A stretch of 24,348 bases of DNA from an uncultured Desulfuromonadales bacterium (GCA_947259685.1 CAMYNC010000069.1:1-24348), one strand, 5' to 3'. Counted from the stretch's first letter, positions 1 through 8,230 are shown. The notes: a model not told the origin generated them from the letters alone. Numbers and translations: made by a program.

Positions 1-636
1 GGTGACCGGCAGTTCAAAATCGTCTGCGGAGAAGTTATCCGAGCTGCTGTCTAGCGCGCCTGGCTTTTCCTCCTCGCCGTCAAGATCGAAACCGAAATCA
101 CTTTCCAACTCGGCCTCACTGGGCAATTTTTCGTCGCCCGCTTCCTGCTCCGCATCCAAGGAAAATGCTGCCGGGGCATCCAGCCCCGCTTCAGCCGCAG
201 CTGCAGCAGCTTCCTCTTCCGGGGAGGGCAGCGTCTCTTCAACATCCTCATCGGCAGGTGCATCTTCGAACAGCTCATCGAAGGAAAGATCTTCCTCCTC
301 GCCACTCTCACCCATGAAATCGAAACCGAAATCGTCCGCTTCGCTGCTGGCCGGTTCGCTGCTCTCGGCGAATTCGGTCTGCGCGGCTGGAGCCTCTGCA
401 GTACTCGCAGCGGCTGCGACCACCGTTGCGGTGGTTGCGGCGGCAACTGCGTCATCAACAGCACTGCGACCAGTCTCGAAATTATCCCCGGTCGCTGCGG
501 CAGCCGGCTTCATCTGGCCTGGAAAAAGAACGCTGCGAATACTATAGCGCTCCTTGAACTCGACCAGATCCTTGCCGCATTTCTTGCAGCTGTCGAGATG
601 GTCAAAACTGTTGTAGCCACACTTAGGGCATCTCAT
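1..636 (-). CDS. Acidic zinc-ribbon protein (partial, 3' end outside window)
   Basis: The gene starts at 636 and reads off the left edge, so only 212 N-terminal residues are visible. The N-terminus is a short zinc ribbon, MRCPKCGYNSFDHLDSCKKC, with two CxxC pairs at residues 3-6 and 17-20. After about residue 45 the protein becomes a low-complexity Ala/Glu/Asp-rich stretch. Phe-Asp clusters of the type DDFGFDF, SDFGFDL and DDFELPV recur in it. No enzyme motif is seen. The ATG overlaps the rsmE stop in an ATGA arrangement, so translation is probably coupled to rsmE. The zinc ribbon resembles the finger-like N-termini that precede membrane or regulatory proteins in deltaproteobacteria. The C-terminal part, which would decide the role, is missing. 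A Ser-rich frame on the opposite strand is a shadow of the acidic codons. The gene is real; its function is unknown. Confidence 0.8.
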   Translation of the reverse strand, partial: MRCPKCGYNSFDHLDSCKKCGKDLVEFKERYSIRSVLFPGQMKPAAAATGDNFETGRSAVDDAVAAATTATVVAAAASTAEAPAAQTEFAESSEPASSEADDFGFDFMGESGEEEDLSFDELFEDAPADEDVEETLPSPEEEAAAAAAEAGLDAPAAFSLDAEQEAGDEKLPSEAELESDFGFDLDGEEEKPGALDSSSDNFSADDFELPVT

Positions 637-1412
637 GACTCATCCTTTCCCTGAAAAGCAACTTCATTGCCAAGCTGACCCAAGCCCAAATCACCATAAA
701 GATATTGTAAAATCGACATGATCGCAAGCCCGGCCGTCTCGGTCCGCAATATTCTTGGTCCCAGCCGAACGGCCCGATAACCGGCAGCGATCGCCAGCTC
801 CGCCTCCTGGGCGGTCAAACCACCCTCGGGGCCGATGACCACGGCAATCTGCATTGGCGGTTGTGCCGGCAGCAGGTTCGGCAGTGGCAGGGCCGCCTCC
901 TCCCAAAGCAGCAGCTTTAAATCGGCCTGGGTCTGCGCCAAAGCGGTGGAAAAGTCCTGCACCACCTCAACTTCGGGCAGAAACGCCTGCCCCGACTGTC
1001 GGGCGGCCTCAAGAACGATCTTTTTCCAACGTCCAGATTTGGCCTCTTTGCGCTCAGCCTTAATTCGCCCGACGCTCCGCGCCATCGGGGTGAGAATGAA
1101 GCGGCCGACCCCGAGTTCAGTGCCTTTCTGCAGCACCAGGTCAAGCTTGTCCCCCTTCGGCACCCCTTGAATCAAACTCAGTGACACCGCAGAGGGTCGC
1201 AACCGTGAGACGCTCAACACCTCGGCGAGGGCAGAGCCGCTCTCCAGGCTGAGAATCCTGGCCGGCGCCGAGCCACCACGCCCGTCCAGTAACAGAATTC
1301 CGTCTCCGGCAGAGAGCCGCAGGACGGTGCGCAGGTGCTTGACCAGATCAGCCGGCAGGTCAACCTGCTGGCCCGGCTGAAGGTCCACCTCCGGCAGCAT
1401 GAAGCGGCGCAC
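633..1412 (-). CDS. rsmE: 16S rRNA (uracil-1498-N3)-methyltransferase RsmE
   Basis: A SPOUT-fold methyltransferase that uses SAM to methylate U1498 of 16S rRNA in the assembled small subunit. The 259-residue product has the family's N-terminal PUA-like region (about 1-70). Its C-terminal knot carries VIGPEGGLT at 192-200 and RLGPRILRTETAGL at 216-229, which form the SAM-binding trefoil knot. The length fits the family (about 240-260). I start at the GTG at 1412 because RsmE proteins begin near RRF and this start lies 5 bases after the prmA stop, with AGGAC just upstream. A longer frame to 1448 would overlap prmA. The prmA-rsmE pairing is common in bacteria and fits a small translation operon. 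Identification is firm. Confidence 0.93.
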   Translation of the reverse strand: MRRFMLPEVDLQPGQQVDLPADLVKHLRTVLRLSAGDGILLLDGRGGSAPARILSLESGSALAEVLSVSRLRPSAVSLSLIQGVPKGDKLDLVLQKGTELGVGRFILTPMARSVGRIKAERKEAKSGRWKKIVLEAARQSGQAFLPEVEVVQDFSTALAQTQADLKLLLWEEAALPLPNLLPAQPPMQIAVVIGPEGGLTAQEAELAIAAGYRAVRLGPRILRTETAGLAIMSILQYLYGDLGLGQLGNEVAFQGKDES

Positions 1413-1417
1413 GAGTC

Positions 1418-2335
1418 CTAGACTCGACGATAGGTGAGACAAACCCAATCGTCCTGCAATCGGGTTGGAAAACCACGCAGCGGCAGGTCACCAAAGCCGT
1501 CCCGAACCAGCTGTTCCTTTTCCCTTAAAATACCGGACAGCACCAGCCAGCCTCCCGGCTGCAAATGCTTTAGCAGCTCATGCTTCAAGCGCACATTCTC
1601 TTCGGCCAGGATGTTGGCAACCACCAGATCAAACTGCCCGGACAGCTCTTCAAGTGGCTTTGAAGTAATCTCAATCTGCCCTTCATAACCATTGATGGCC
1701 ACATTCTCTTGCGCCACCCGGCAGGCATCCGGATCGATATCGTTGGCCAGAACGGTTTCACAACCAAGGGCCGCGGCGCCCAGCGCGAGGATCCCCGAGC
1801 CGGTCCCGACGTCGAGCAGACTTCGCGGCGGCTGCGGTTGCTCAAGCAGCTCTGCAATCATCTCCAGACAGAGCAAAGTCGTTCCATGGGTGCCGGTACC
1901 AAAAGCCATCCCCGGATCAAGCTGAATGCTCACTTCATCGGCGAGAGGCAGATAATCTTCCCAGCTCGGCCGAATAACCAGCCGCGACCCAACCTTTATT
2001 CTGCTGAAATGCTGCTTCCAGTTTTCGGCCCAATCTTCCATCCGCACCCTGCTCGGCTGCCCGACAGAATATTTTTGCGCGCAAAGTTCAGGCAGCTGTG
2101 CCAAGATTTTGCCGACCTGCTGATGCAATGCCTGTGGGTCGGGCTGATCGGCGAAGTAGGCTTTGAGCTGATAGGTCGCGTCCGGATCAAGCCCAGCGTC
2201 AGGAACCACGAAGGTATCAAGTTTGCGCTCTTCAACAACGGTGCCCTGGCAGTCCAGTTCGGCCAGCAGTGCACAGACCAGGTCGACACTGGAACCGGGG
2301 ACGCTGAGTTCTATAACAAGCCAATTATTTTGCAT
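1418..2335 (-). CDS. prmA: Ribosomal protein L11 methyltransferase PrmA
   Basis: A class I SAM-dependent methyltransferase that trimethylates ribosomal protein L11. The 305 residues match the family length. The N-terminal substrate-binding region runs to about residue 100. It is followed by DPGMAFGTGTH (140-150) and the SAM motif LLDVGTGSG (173-181), then the acidic loop ANDIDPDA (197-204). NILAE (241-245) takes the place of the NPPY-type motif, as is usual in PrmA. The ATG is preceded by AAGGA only a few bases away. It is the first gene of the leftward prmA-rsmE-zinc-ribbon unit. Its promoter should lie in the 2336-2681 gap, but no strong one is visible on that strand. Confidence 0.95.
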   Translation of the reverse strand: MQNNWLVIELSVPGSSVDLVCALLAELDCQGTVVEERKLDTFVVPDAGLDPDATYQLKAYFADQPDPQALHQQVGKILAQLPELCAQKYSVGQPSRVRMEDWAENWKQHFSRIKVGSRLVIRPSWEDYLPLADEVSIQLDPGMAFGTGTHGTTLLCLEMIAELLEQPQPPRSLLDVGTGSGILALGAAALGCETVLANDIDPDACRVAQENVAINGYEGQIEITSKPLEELSGQFDLVVANILAEENVRLKHELLKHLQPGGWLVLSGILREKEQLVRDGFGDLPLRGFPTRLQDDWVCLTYRRV

Positions 2336-2681
2336 AAATCCTTAATTAACAGACTAAGTCAATGGAATGCAACAGAGAATCCCAATAAAAGTATTGACAT
2401 GAAGAGAAACTTCTGGCTGAATTCTAAACGGCACGGCAAGGATAATTAAAAAAATCTATTATCCCTCTTGCAGTGCCTGCCAGTCTCTGATAAAGTTAAT
2501 CATGCTTTTCATGAGCAATATCTATTAAAGCTCATGGAAATCATATTTTTATAGCTTTTTCAGCCTGTTAAAGCATAGGCCAGGCCCCTTGTTCAACGTT
2601 TGGTCATGAATTTCATAAGTCGTATTTTTAAAATGGCGGGGCAGCATCGGCCTCGACACGCCGCAGCAAAAGGAGACACGA
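2336..2681. other. Divergent intergenic region between prmA and the OmpR-type regulator
   Basis: No gene is seen in this AT-rich stretch, which must hold promoters for both directions. It contains an imperfect inverted repeat, CATGAGC (2510-2516) with GCTCATG (2530-2536), extended by TTT/AAA beyond a one-base bulge. This is a plausible operator. A consensus TTGACA lies at 2394-2399 but has no good -10 at 16-18 bases. The rightward regulator gene has a clear Shine-Dalgarno, AAAGGAG, at about 2668-2674. Confidence 0.5.
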
Positions 2682-3356
2682 ATGCGCATCCTGGTAGTGG
2701 AAGACGAAAAAAAGGTTGCCAGCTTTATCAAGCGAGGCCTGGAAGAAGAAGAATTTGCCGTCGATGTGGCCTATGATGGCGAAGAAGGCGTCTATATGGC
2801 GGAAAACGCCACCTACGATCTGATCCTGATGGATGTCATGCTGCCGAAAAAAGATGGCCTAAGCGCCATCAGGGAAATTCGCCAGAAAAACATCGCTTGC
2901 CCGATCCTCTGCCTGACCGCTAAAGACACCGTTGAGGACATCGTCTCCGGCCTCGATATCGGTAGCGATGACTACCTGACCAAGCCGTTTGCTTTTGCTG
3001 AACTGGTCGGCCGGGTCAGGGCGCTGATCAGACGTGGCACCCAGGATCGTGGGGCGGAGCTGTTCTTTGCCGACCTGCGGCTCGATCCGGTCGGCCACAA
3101 AGTCTGGCGCGACAACAAAGAGATCGACCTGACCGCGAAGGAATACGCCCTGCTTGAATACTTCATGCGCAACCCCAATCAGGTTCTGACCCGGACCATG
3201 ATCGCCGAGCACGTCTGGGACTACACATTCGACTCTTTCACTAACATCATCGATGTGTATGTCAATTACCTGCGCAAAAAGATCGATCGTGATTTTGATA
3301 AAAAGCTGATCCACACCGTGCGTGGCGTCGGCTATGTTCTCAAGGAGTCTGATTAA
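2682..3356 (+). CDS. OmpR/PhoB-family response regulator
   Basis: A DNA-binding response regulator of 224 residues, the usual length. The receiver domain (1-115) has the acidic pair E7/D8, phosphoacceptor D51 in LILMDVMLP, T79 and K101 in the TKP motif. The linker is followed by a winged-helix output domain (about 125-222). That domain ends in the typical IDVYVNYLRKKID and HTVRGVGYVL segments. The Shine-Dalgarno AAGGAG sits about 8 bases before the ATG. The next gene, a HAMP histidine kinase, begins directly after this stop codon, so the two form a cognate pair. The sequence resembles CusR/CopR/QseB-type regulators, but nearby genes give no clue to the stimulus, so no symbol is assigned. Confidence 0.93.
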   Translation: MRILVVEDEKKVASFIKRGLEEEEFAVDVAYDGEEGVYMAENATYDLILMDVMLPKKDGLSAIREIRQKNIACPILCLTAKDTVEDIVSGLDIGSDDYLTKPFAFAELVGRVRALIRRGTQDRGAELFFADLRLDPVGHKVWRDNKEIDLTAKEYALLEYFMRNPNQVLTRTMIAEHVWDYTFDSFTNIIDVYVNYLRKKIDRDFDKKLIHTVRGVGYVLKESD

Positions 3357-4805
3357 TTGCCAGCTGGCCTGAGCCTTAAAGCCCGCCTCACCCTATGGAG
3401 CCTCTGCTTTTTAGCATTGGTTCTGGGTGGTAGCGGTTTTTTCTGGTATCACACCCAACAGCAACAACTCTATTCCCGGCTGGATGCGGAACTGTTATCA
3501 ACCGCCAGGGATTTCGTTTGCTTGTATAATGGCCTCGACCCAGCCATCTCTGAGCAACAAGCCTATTGCCAGAGCCTCAACCAGCTTTCGATGCGTCAAG
3601 GTGGCCAACTGGCGATATCCCTCTACTCTCCTGAGGGGAAACATCTCTGCAGCAACAATCACCCGCACATTAAGTTGTTGCTGCTGCCCGAGCAGGGCCA
3701 ATCAAAGACACTTTCAGGACTTAATGCCTACGATAGTCCGACCGCCGGCGAGACCCAACTACGTCAGCTAACCTATCCAGTGATCAAAAATGGCAATATC
3801 ATCCTGCTGCTGCAACTCGCCAGCCCGCTGAAAAGACTTCATCAACAGTTATTCTTATTCGCCCTGCTGCTGATCAGCGTGGCTGCGATGACCTTGATCT
3901 GCTTCACCGTGCTGCAGTGGTTTTTGCTCGGCAAGCTGCTGACGCCACTGAAGCAGCTGGCCGGCCAGATCCGTCAGACCGATGAGGAAGCTTTACTGCC
4001 CTGCGTGGTCCCAGCGACCTCGCCGGCAGAACTACGGCTCTTGGCTGATAGCTACAATAGCCTCAGTGATCGCCTCAATCGTAGCCTCCAGCGAGCCCGG
4101 CAATTTTCCGCAGACGTTACCCACGAGCTGCGCACCCCCTTGACGATTCTGCGCGGAGAAACCGAACTAGCGCTTTGCAGAGACAAAGATAAAGAGGAAC
4201 TGCAACAGGTACTGAGCTCCAACTTGGAAGAGATCAGCCGGATGAGCCACCTCATCGAAGATCTGCTACTGCTCTCCAAAAGCGAACTGGGCGAGGTTCC
4301 CCTGCGTATGGAAGCCTTGGATTTAGGCAGTTTGCTGGAAGAACTCTACAGCCAGGCGCAAATTCTTGGCACAGATAAACAGATTGAAATTCAAAAAAAC
4401 GCCTCAGAAGAGCAGATTAGCCTGTTTGCCGACGGCTTGCGGCTGCGGCAACTATTTCTCAATCTACTGAGCAACGCAATCAAATATACCCCCGAAGGAG
4501 GCCGGGTCAGAATCAGCTGGTCGCTTCATTCCGGCTCAGCCCAGGTGAGCATCGAAGACAGCGGCATCGGCATCGACAACGCCCATCAGGCACATATTTT
4601 CGATCGCTTTTATCGCATTGAAAAGACTCGCAACCGCGCGGATGGCGGTTCCGGGCTCGGCCTGTCGATCGCAAAATGGATTGTCGACGCTCATGGCGGC
4701 AGCATCCAGGTCAGCTCTGTTCCCGGGCAGGGTAGCTGCTTCACTGTCAGGTTGCCCTTAACCCACCTGCTCAACGATCAGGCAAAAAGCAAAACCCGTG
4801 AATAG
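3357..4805 (+). CDS. HAMP-domain membrane sensor histidine kinase
   Basis: Partner kinase of the upstream OmpR-type regulator, 482 residues. Order: TM1 (about 13-32), a periplasmic sensor of about 130 residues with several Cys, TM2 (about 166-191), HAMP (about 190-245), HisKA with the phosphoaccepting H256 in VTHELRTPLT, then HATPase_c. The ATPase has the N box around N370-N373, G1 DSGIGI (401-406) and G2 GSGLGL (431-436). The start is a TTG abutting the regulator's TAA. It is favoured because AAGGAG (3342-3347), inside the end of the regulator gene, lies 9 bases upstream and no in-frame ATG precedes TM1. Coupled translation of the pair is likely. The sensor part is not recognised; the architecture resembles metal-stress kinases such as CusS, but no metal motif is seen. 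Confidence 0.9.
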   Translation: MPAGLSLKARLTLWSLCFLALVLGGSGFFWYHTQQQQLYSRLDAELLSTARDFVCLYNGLDPAISEQQAYCQSLNQLSMRQGGQLAISLYSPEGKHLCSNNHPHIKLLLLPEQGQSKTLSGLNAYDSPTAGETQLRQLTYPVIKNGNIILLLQLASPLKRLHQQLFLFALLLISVAAMTLICFTVLQWFLLGKLLTPLKQLAGQIRQTDEEALLPCVVPATSPAELRLLADSYNSLSDRLNRSLQRARQFSADVTHELRTPLTILRGETELALCRDKDKEELQQVLSSNLEEISRMSHLIEDLLLLSKSELGEVPLRMEALDLGSLLEELYSQAQILGTDKQIEIQKNASEEQISLFADGLRLRQLFLNLLSNAIKYTPEGGRVRISWSLHSGSAQVSIEDSGIGIDNAHQAHIFDRFYRIEKTRNRADGGSGLGLSIAKWIVDAHGGSIQVSSVPGQGSCFTVRLPLTHLLNDQAKSKTRE

Positions 4806-5150
4806 GATTTTTTTGTTTCCTTTTCCGAGCCTTTGAGCTATAAACTTTTCTTGAAGCCTCTTCGGGGGTTTCACGCCCCGAAGGCCTACCCCCCCTCCAG
4901 GTCTTCGGGGCACTTTTTTGTCCGCGCTACTCCTCTTTCCCCCGAAATCATGTTTTTTTTCTTTGCTGACTCCCCAGTCCGTATATCCAGATTTGACGGT
5001 AGCGAAAAACCAACCAAGAGCGGGTCGAAATGAAACCAGCACAAATTCGCCACCGACAATGGAAAAACGTAGAAATTGTGGTAAATTATGCAACTCGCAG
5101 CTGCGCATCTGCACAGTGCAATCAAGTTTAGAACATGTTAAGTTGCCCGG
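4806..5150 (+). other. Gene-free leader/intergenic region
   Basis: No convincing gene is seen in this stretch of about 345 bases. The left part (4860-4919) holds alternative hairpins and a terminator, described separately. The right part is pyrimidine-rich, then AT-rich. A TAAATT (-10-like) element near 5080-5090 has no good -35. Leftward and rightward open frames across the region lack Shine-Dalgarno sites and are rich in Lys/Arg/Pro from the hairpin sequence, so I treat them as chance. Confidence 0.5.
4876..4919 (+). terminator. Rho-independent terminator after the OmpR-type kinase, with a competing upstream hairpin
   Basis: CCCCGAAG (4876-4883) pairs with CTTCGGGG (4903-4910). The stem extends inward through GCCT/AGGT with one G-U pair, and six T follow at 4914-4919. 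A second copy of CTTCGGGG at 4860-4867 can pair with the same CCCCGAAG. That would form a mutually exclusive hairpin with no U run. The terminator reading is firm; alternative folding as a switch is inference. Confidence 0.75.
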
Positions 5151-6524
5151 ATGCGTATTCCGGTTAAACATCAGGTCCTGCTGGCTCCGGCAACCGTGCT
5201 GCTACTGCTGGCACTGCTCATGGCTTTCCTGCAGTACACCTATTGGGACCTCTCGGTCAAGCGTCAAGAAGCGAAAGCCATTGGCATCACCTTTGTGGCC
5301 CTGGCCGAAGCCGACATGGCGGCTCGTCGATTGCATGTTATCGTTCGCACCTTGCAATTCACCGGCATGGCCAACAATGAAGAACTGGCCCTGCTGGCCG
5401 ACCTGTACGATCGCCTCAGTGCAGCTATCGGCCGGATCGAACCTTTCGGCCCGCTGCACAAATCAGGCGACATAGAACAGCTTCGCACCCTCGCCGAAAG
5501 CATAAATCCTGCCAGCAGTCTTGATCCGGAAGAGACTAATGAACTTTTTTCCCGCTTCCGCTCACAGCTCTCAACGCTGTCGAACATCACCCAGATTTAT
5601 CGCAACAAAATGCGCCATGACCATAGTCAGGACGTCACCCAACTGGTAGAACGCACCGCTTTTGTTTCGGTGCTGGTACTCGGACTGGCGATTGCGGTCG
5701 GCATTCTGCTTTCGGTTTATTTTGGCCGGCGGATTCTCAATCGAATTCAACTGATCTCGGATAGTGCCGGGCGGATTGCCAGTGGTGAACTTGAGCTGCC
5801 GCCGGCGCCGGACCATATTCGCGATGAACTTGATGCCCTGGCGGTCTCGATTAACCGGATGACCAAACGGCTGATCAAAGTGGTCGGTACCGAAAAATTA
5901 CTCGAGGGCGCCGAAGAGGAGCGCCGCCGGATCGCCATGGACCTGCATGACCAGACCCTGGCCGATCTGTCCGGCGTACTGCGCGGCCTGCAGAGCATGT
6001 CCGTAAAAAGCAAAGACGAGGCAACGGGCAACCAGGTCCGGGAACTGGAACAGGACCTGAATCGCGCCATCAGCAACCTACGTGATATCATGAATAATCT
6101 GCATCCGCAAACTCTTGATATTCTCGGCCTGGGCGCGGCCCTAGAGGCGCACCTGGAACGGCATTGCAATAGCGACGAGTTACCGATCTACCATCTCTAC
6201 ATCGATCCCCGGGTCGCTGAACTGAACATCGATCGGACCCGTCAGTTGGCACTCTACCGGATCGCCACTGAGGCAATCCAGAACGTTATTAAACATGCTG
6301 GGGCCAGCCGATATGAGGTCAGTTTAGAAACCCGCGATAATCTGCTGGCCTTAGCGGTCGAAGACAACGGCTGTGGCATTGCCACCAACAAAGCCAGCGG
6401 CAACGGTCGCGGACTCAATAATATTCGTGAACGCGCCGGGGCTATCGGCGCCGAAGTCAGCTGGCGCGGCTCCCGCTTCTCCAGTGGCACCCGTTTTGAG
6501 CTGACCCTGGCATTGCCCTGCTAG
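5151..6524 (+). CDS. NarL/LiaS-type membrane sensor histidine kinase (HisKA_3)
   Basis: A 457-residue membrane kinase. TM1 is about residues 9-28. An entirely helical periplasmic region (about 30-165) follows, then TM2 (about 169-191) and HAMP (about 192-245). The HisKA_3 dimerisation domain has phosphoaccepting H266 in EEERRRIAMDLHDQTLADL, and the C-terminal ATPase shows ATEAIQNVIKHA (N box), DNGCGI (405-410) and GRGLNNIRERAG. This is the class that pairs with LuxR-type regulators, and such a regulator gene lies 22 bases downstream. The helical sensor resembles four-helix-bundle sensors, with no known ligand motif. The Shine-Dalgarno before the ATG is weak. The gene follows a long leader after the terminator at 4876-4919, so it probably has its own promoter, which I could not locate. 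Confidence 0.9.
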   Translation: MRIPVKHQVLLAPATVLLLLALLMAFLQYTYWDLSVKRQEAKAIGITFVALAEADMAARRLHVIVRTLQFTGMANNEELALLADLYDRLSAAIGRIEPFGPLHKSGDIEQLRTLAESINPASSLDPEETNELFSRFRSQLSTLSNITQIYRNKMRHDHSQDVTQLVERTAFVSVLVLGLAIAVGILLSVYFGRRILNRIQLISDSAGRIASGELELPPAPDHIRDELDALAVSINRMTKRLIKVVGTEKLLEGAEEERRRIAMDLHDQTLADLSGVLRGLQSMSVKSKDEATGNQVRELEQDLNRAISNLRDIMNNLHPQTLDILGLGAALEAHLERHCNSDELPIYHLYIDPRVAELNIDRTRQLALYRIATEAIQNVIKHAGASRYEVSLETRDNLLALAVEDNGCGIATNKASGNGRGLNNIRERAGAIGAEVSWRGSRFSSGTRFELTLALPC

Positions 6525-6546
6525 CCGACGACTTTTGGAGGAAACT

Positions 6547-7302
6547 ATGCCCCCGCTCGAAATCCTGATTGCCGAGGATAACCCCAAAGACTTCGAATTT
6601 CTTGAGGCAATGCTCAAGGATTGGAACGAACAGGTAGAAATCACCCATGCGCCAAACGGCCAGCTGGCCCTTGAACTGGGGATGACCCGCAGCAACCCCC
6701 TGATCATCAGCGATATCCAAATGCCGGAAATGAACGGGATCGACTTTGCCCGCAGCCTATGGGAAAAGCAACCGGGGGCCCGGATCGTCTTCTGGAGTCA
6801 GTTCAAAGACGAAATGTACGTCCGCTCGCTGGCGAAAATCGTCCCCCCGGAAACCGTTTACGGCTATATCCTCAAATCGAGCCCACGCGAACGGATCACC
6901 TCGGCAGTCCGCACCGTGCTGCTCGAAGAGCAGTGCTGGATCGACCCTGAAGTACGCAAAGTCCAGGGCCGAGCCGGTCACAGCTTGACCGCGCTTTCCG
7001 ATATCGAATACGAAGCGCTGCTCGATATTTCCCTCGGTCTAACCGACAACCTGATCGCCCAGCGCCGTTACCTGTCGCGACGCGGCGTGCAGAGCCGCCT
7101 TAACTCGCTCTACAACAAACTGAGCATCGATCAGGAGCAGTTTCATTCCGATAAGGTTGGCGACTCATTCAACCTGCGTAACCGTGCAGTGGCCGTCTCA
7201 CTGGCCCGAGGCTTGGTTAACGCCTTTGAAATGGAACGCGAAGAGCAGGAATTCCAGATCTGGTTTAAACGTTTCAAGCGCACCCATCAGGCAGAAGACT
7301 AG
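6547..7302 (+). CDS. LuxR/NarL-type response regulator with divergent HTH and extended C-terminus
   Basis: 251 residues. The receiver domain has D11, phosphoacceptor D56 in LIISDIQMP, S84 in the Thr/Ser switch position and K110 in YILKSS. The segment from about 148 to 196 (LSDIEYEALLDISLGLTDNL onward, then LSRRGVQSRLNSLYNKL) aligns with the GerE helix-turn-helix. However, the usual hallmark residues around the first helix and recognition helix are changed. About 55 further charged residues follow the HTH, which is unusual for this family. The ATG at 6547 is chosen because GGAGG precedes it at standard spacing; a TTG 12 bases upstream lies at that Shine-Dalgarno. It is the cognate partner of the preceding HisKA_3 kinase. 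Whether it binds DNA classically is uncertain. Confidence 0.85.
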   Translation: MPPLEILIAEDNPKDFEFLEAMLKDWNEQVEITHAPNGQLALELGMTRSNPLIISDIQMPEMNGIDFARSLWEKQPGARIVFWSQFKDEMYVRSLAKIVPPETVYGYILKSSPRERITSAVRTVLLEEQCWIDPEVRKVQGRAGHSLTALSDIEYEALLDISLGLTDNLIAQRRYLSRRGVQSRLNSLYNKLSIDQEQFHSDKVGDSFNLRNRAVAVSLARGLVNAFEMEREEQEFQIWFKRFKRTHQAED

Positions 7303-7475
7303 GCCGGCTGCAACTGGTCAGACCGGCACAGTGAACTAACCTTGACTGACCAACCCCCTGAAATTCCGTCATTCCAGGAATAACTCCATACGAAAAGAAC
7401 GACGTTTCTTCTCTTTTCTTGTGTTGGGCCAACGGCTATGGTAAAAGGTCTTACCAAGCTCAACTGGAGGAACCT
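7303..7475 (+). promoter_or_regulatory. Control region of the FCD/GntR gene with GGT-N3-ACC palindromes
   Basis: FCD-type GntR regulators (FadR, PdhR, LldR) bind palindromes built around GGT-N3-ACC. One such core lies at 7447-7455, nested in a wider repeat TGGTAA (7439-7444) / TTACCA (7451-7456), about 20 bases upstream of the start codon. A second core, TGGTCAGACC, lies at 7315-7324. Two further perfect palindromes are GTTGGGCCAAC (7423-7433) and ATTCCAGGAAT (7371-7381). Negative autoregulation is inferred from this placement. GGAGG precedes the ATG at 7476. Confidence 0.5.
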
Positions 7476-8213
7476 ATGGCGACAGTGTTTAAACCGATCC
7501 GACCGAAAAAACTCTCGGAAGAGATCGTTGATCAGATTAAAGAGCTGATTTCGCGCGGCGATCTGCGCCCCGGTCAAAGGATTCCATCCGAGCGGGAACT
7601 TGCCTCTTTTCTCGGCGTCAGCCGCCCATCGGTTCGCGAAGCGATCATGGTCCTTGAGGCGATGGGCTTTCTCGAATCACGCCAGGGTGGCGGCACCTAT
7701 GTCCGCTCGCTGGCCGACGTCACCATGGCCGATCCCCTGGCCAACATGGTGGAACGCCGCGACCCACGCATGCTGCATGCCCTGACCGAAGTCCGCATCG
7801 GCCTGGAAACCTGGTCCGCCTACCTGGCCGCCAAGCGCGCTGAAGATTCAGAAATTGAGCGATTGCGGGAGCTTTACGCAATCATGGTTGAAGGAGCTGC
7901 CAATGGTGGCTGGGATGCTGAAGTCGACGCTGAATTCCATCTGACAATTACTGCGGCCACGCACAACACTTTGCAAATCCATGTTCTCGACACCATTCAG
8001 ACGCTGTTTCAAACCACTATTATGGTCGCCTTGAGCGAATTCTATACCAAGGAAGGCTATATTGAGCTACTACTCAACCATCACCGCGAGATCATGGAAG
8101 CGATCGCCGATCATGACCCGGAACGGGCCCGCGATAAAATGATGGAGCACCTGACTCTGGTCGAAGAAAAACTTGCGCTGTTTTTACAGAAAGAGCGCCC
8201 AGATACGGCATAA
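7476..8213 (+). CDS. FCD-domain GntR-family (FadR subfamily) transcriptional regulator
   Basis: 245 residues. The N-terminal winged helix (about 10-78) has the GntR signature PGQRIPSERELASFLGVSRP and REAIMVLEAMGFL, and ends in the wing GGGTYV. The C-terminal all-helical FCD ligand-binding domain (about 95-225) has candidate metal ligands D151, H155, H202/H203 and H225. The ligand is typically a small carboxylate such as lactate, pyruvate or glycolate. The start at 7476 has GGAGG 5 bases upstream; a longer frame from 7419 would run through the presumed operators. The flanking genes are not an obvious carbon-metabolism operon, so its targets are probably elsewhere besides itself. A terminator follows. 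The family call is firm; the effector is unknown. Confidence 0.92.
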   Translation: MATVFKPIRPKKLSEEIVDQIKELISRGDLRPGQRIPSERELASFLGVSRPSVREAIMVLEAMGFLESRQGGGTYVRSLADVTMADPLANMVERRDPRMLHALTEVRIGLETWSAYLAAKRAEDSEIERLRELYAIMVEGAANGGWDAEVDAEFHLTITAATHNTLQIHVLDTIQTLFQTTIMVALSEFYTKEGYIELLLNHHREIMEAIADHDPERARDKMMEHLTLVEEKLALFLQKERPDTA

Positions 8214-8230
8214 AACTTACAACCACCCCC

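Noticed and set aside
2..547. Ser/Ala-rich rightward open frame of 181 residues
   Set aside because: Antisense shadow of the acidic zinc-ribbon gene. The Ser runs come from reverse complements of Glu and Ala codons.
2394..2399. Consensus TTGACA as a -35 for the OmpR-type regulator
   Set aside because: No acceptable -10 at 16-18 bases and nearly 290 bases from the gene.
1709..2449. Rightward open frame of 246 residues across prmA
   Set aside because: Lies antisense to a gene with clear PrmA motifs, and has no ribosome site or family pattern.
4860..5030. Possible c-di-GMP or other known riboswitch in the long leader
   Set aside because: None of the conserved riboswitch core sequences I know could be found; only simple hairpins are present.
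4758..5171. Leftward 137-residue frame across the leader before the second kinase
   Set aside because: Covers the terminator hairpins, lacks a Shine-Dalgarno and overlaps the ends of both neighbouring kinase genes.
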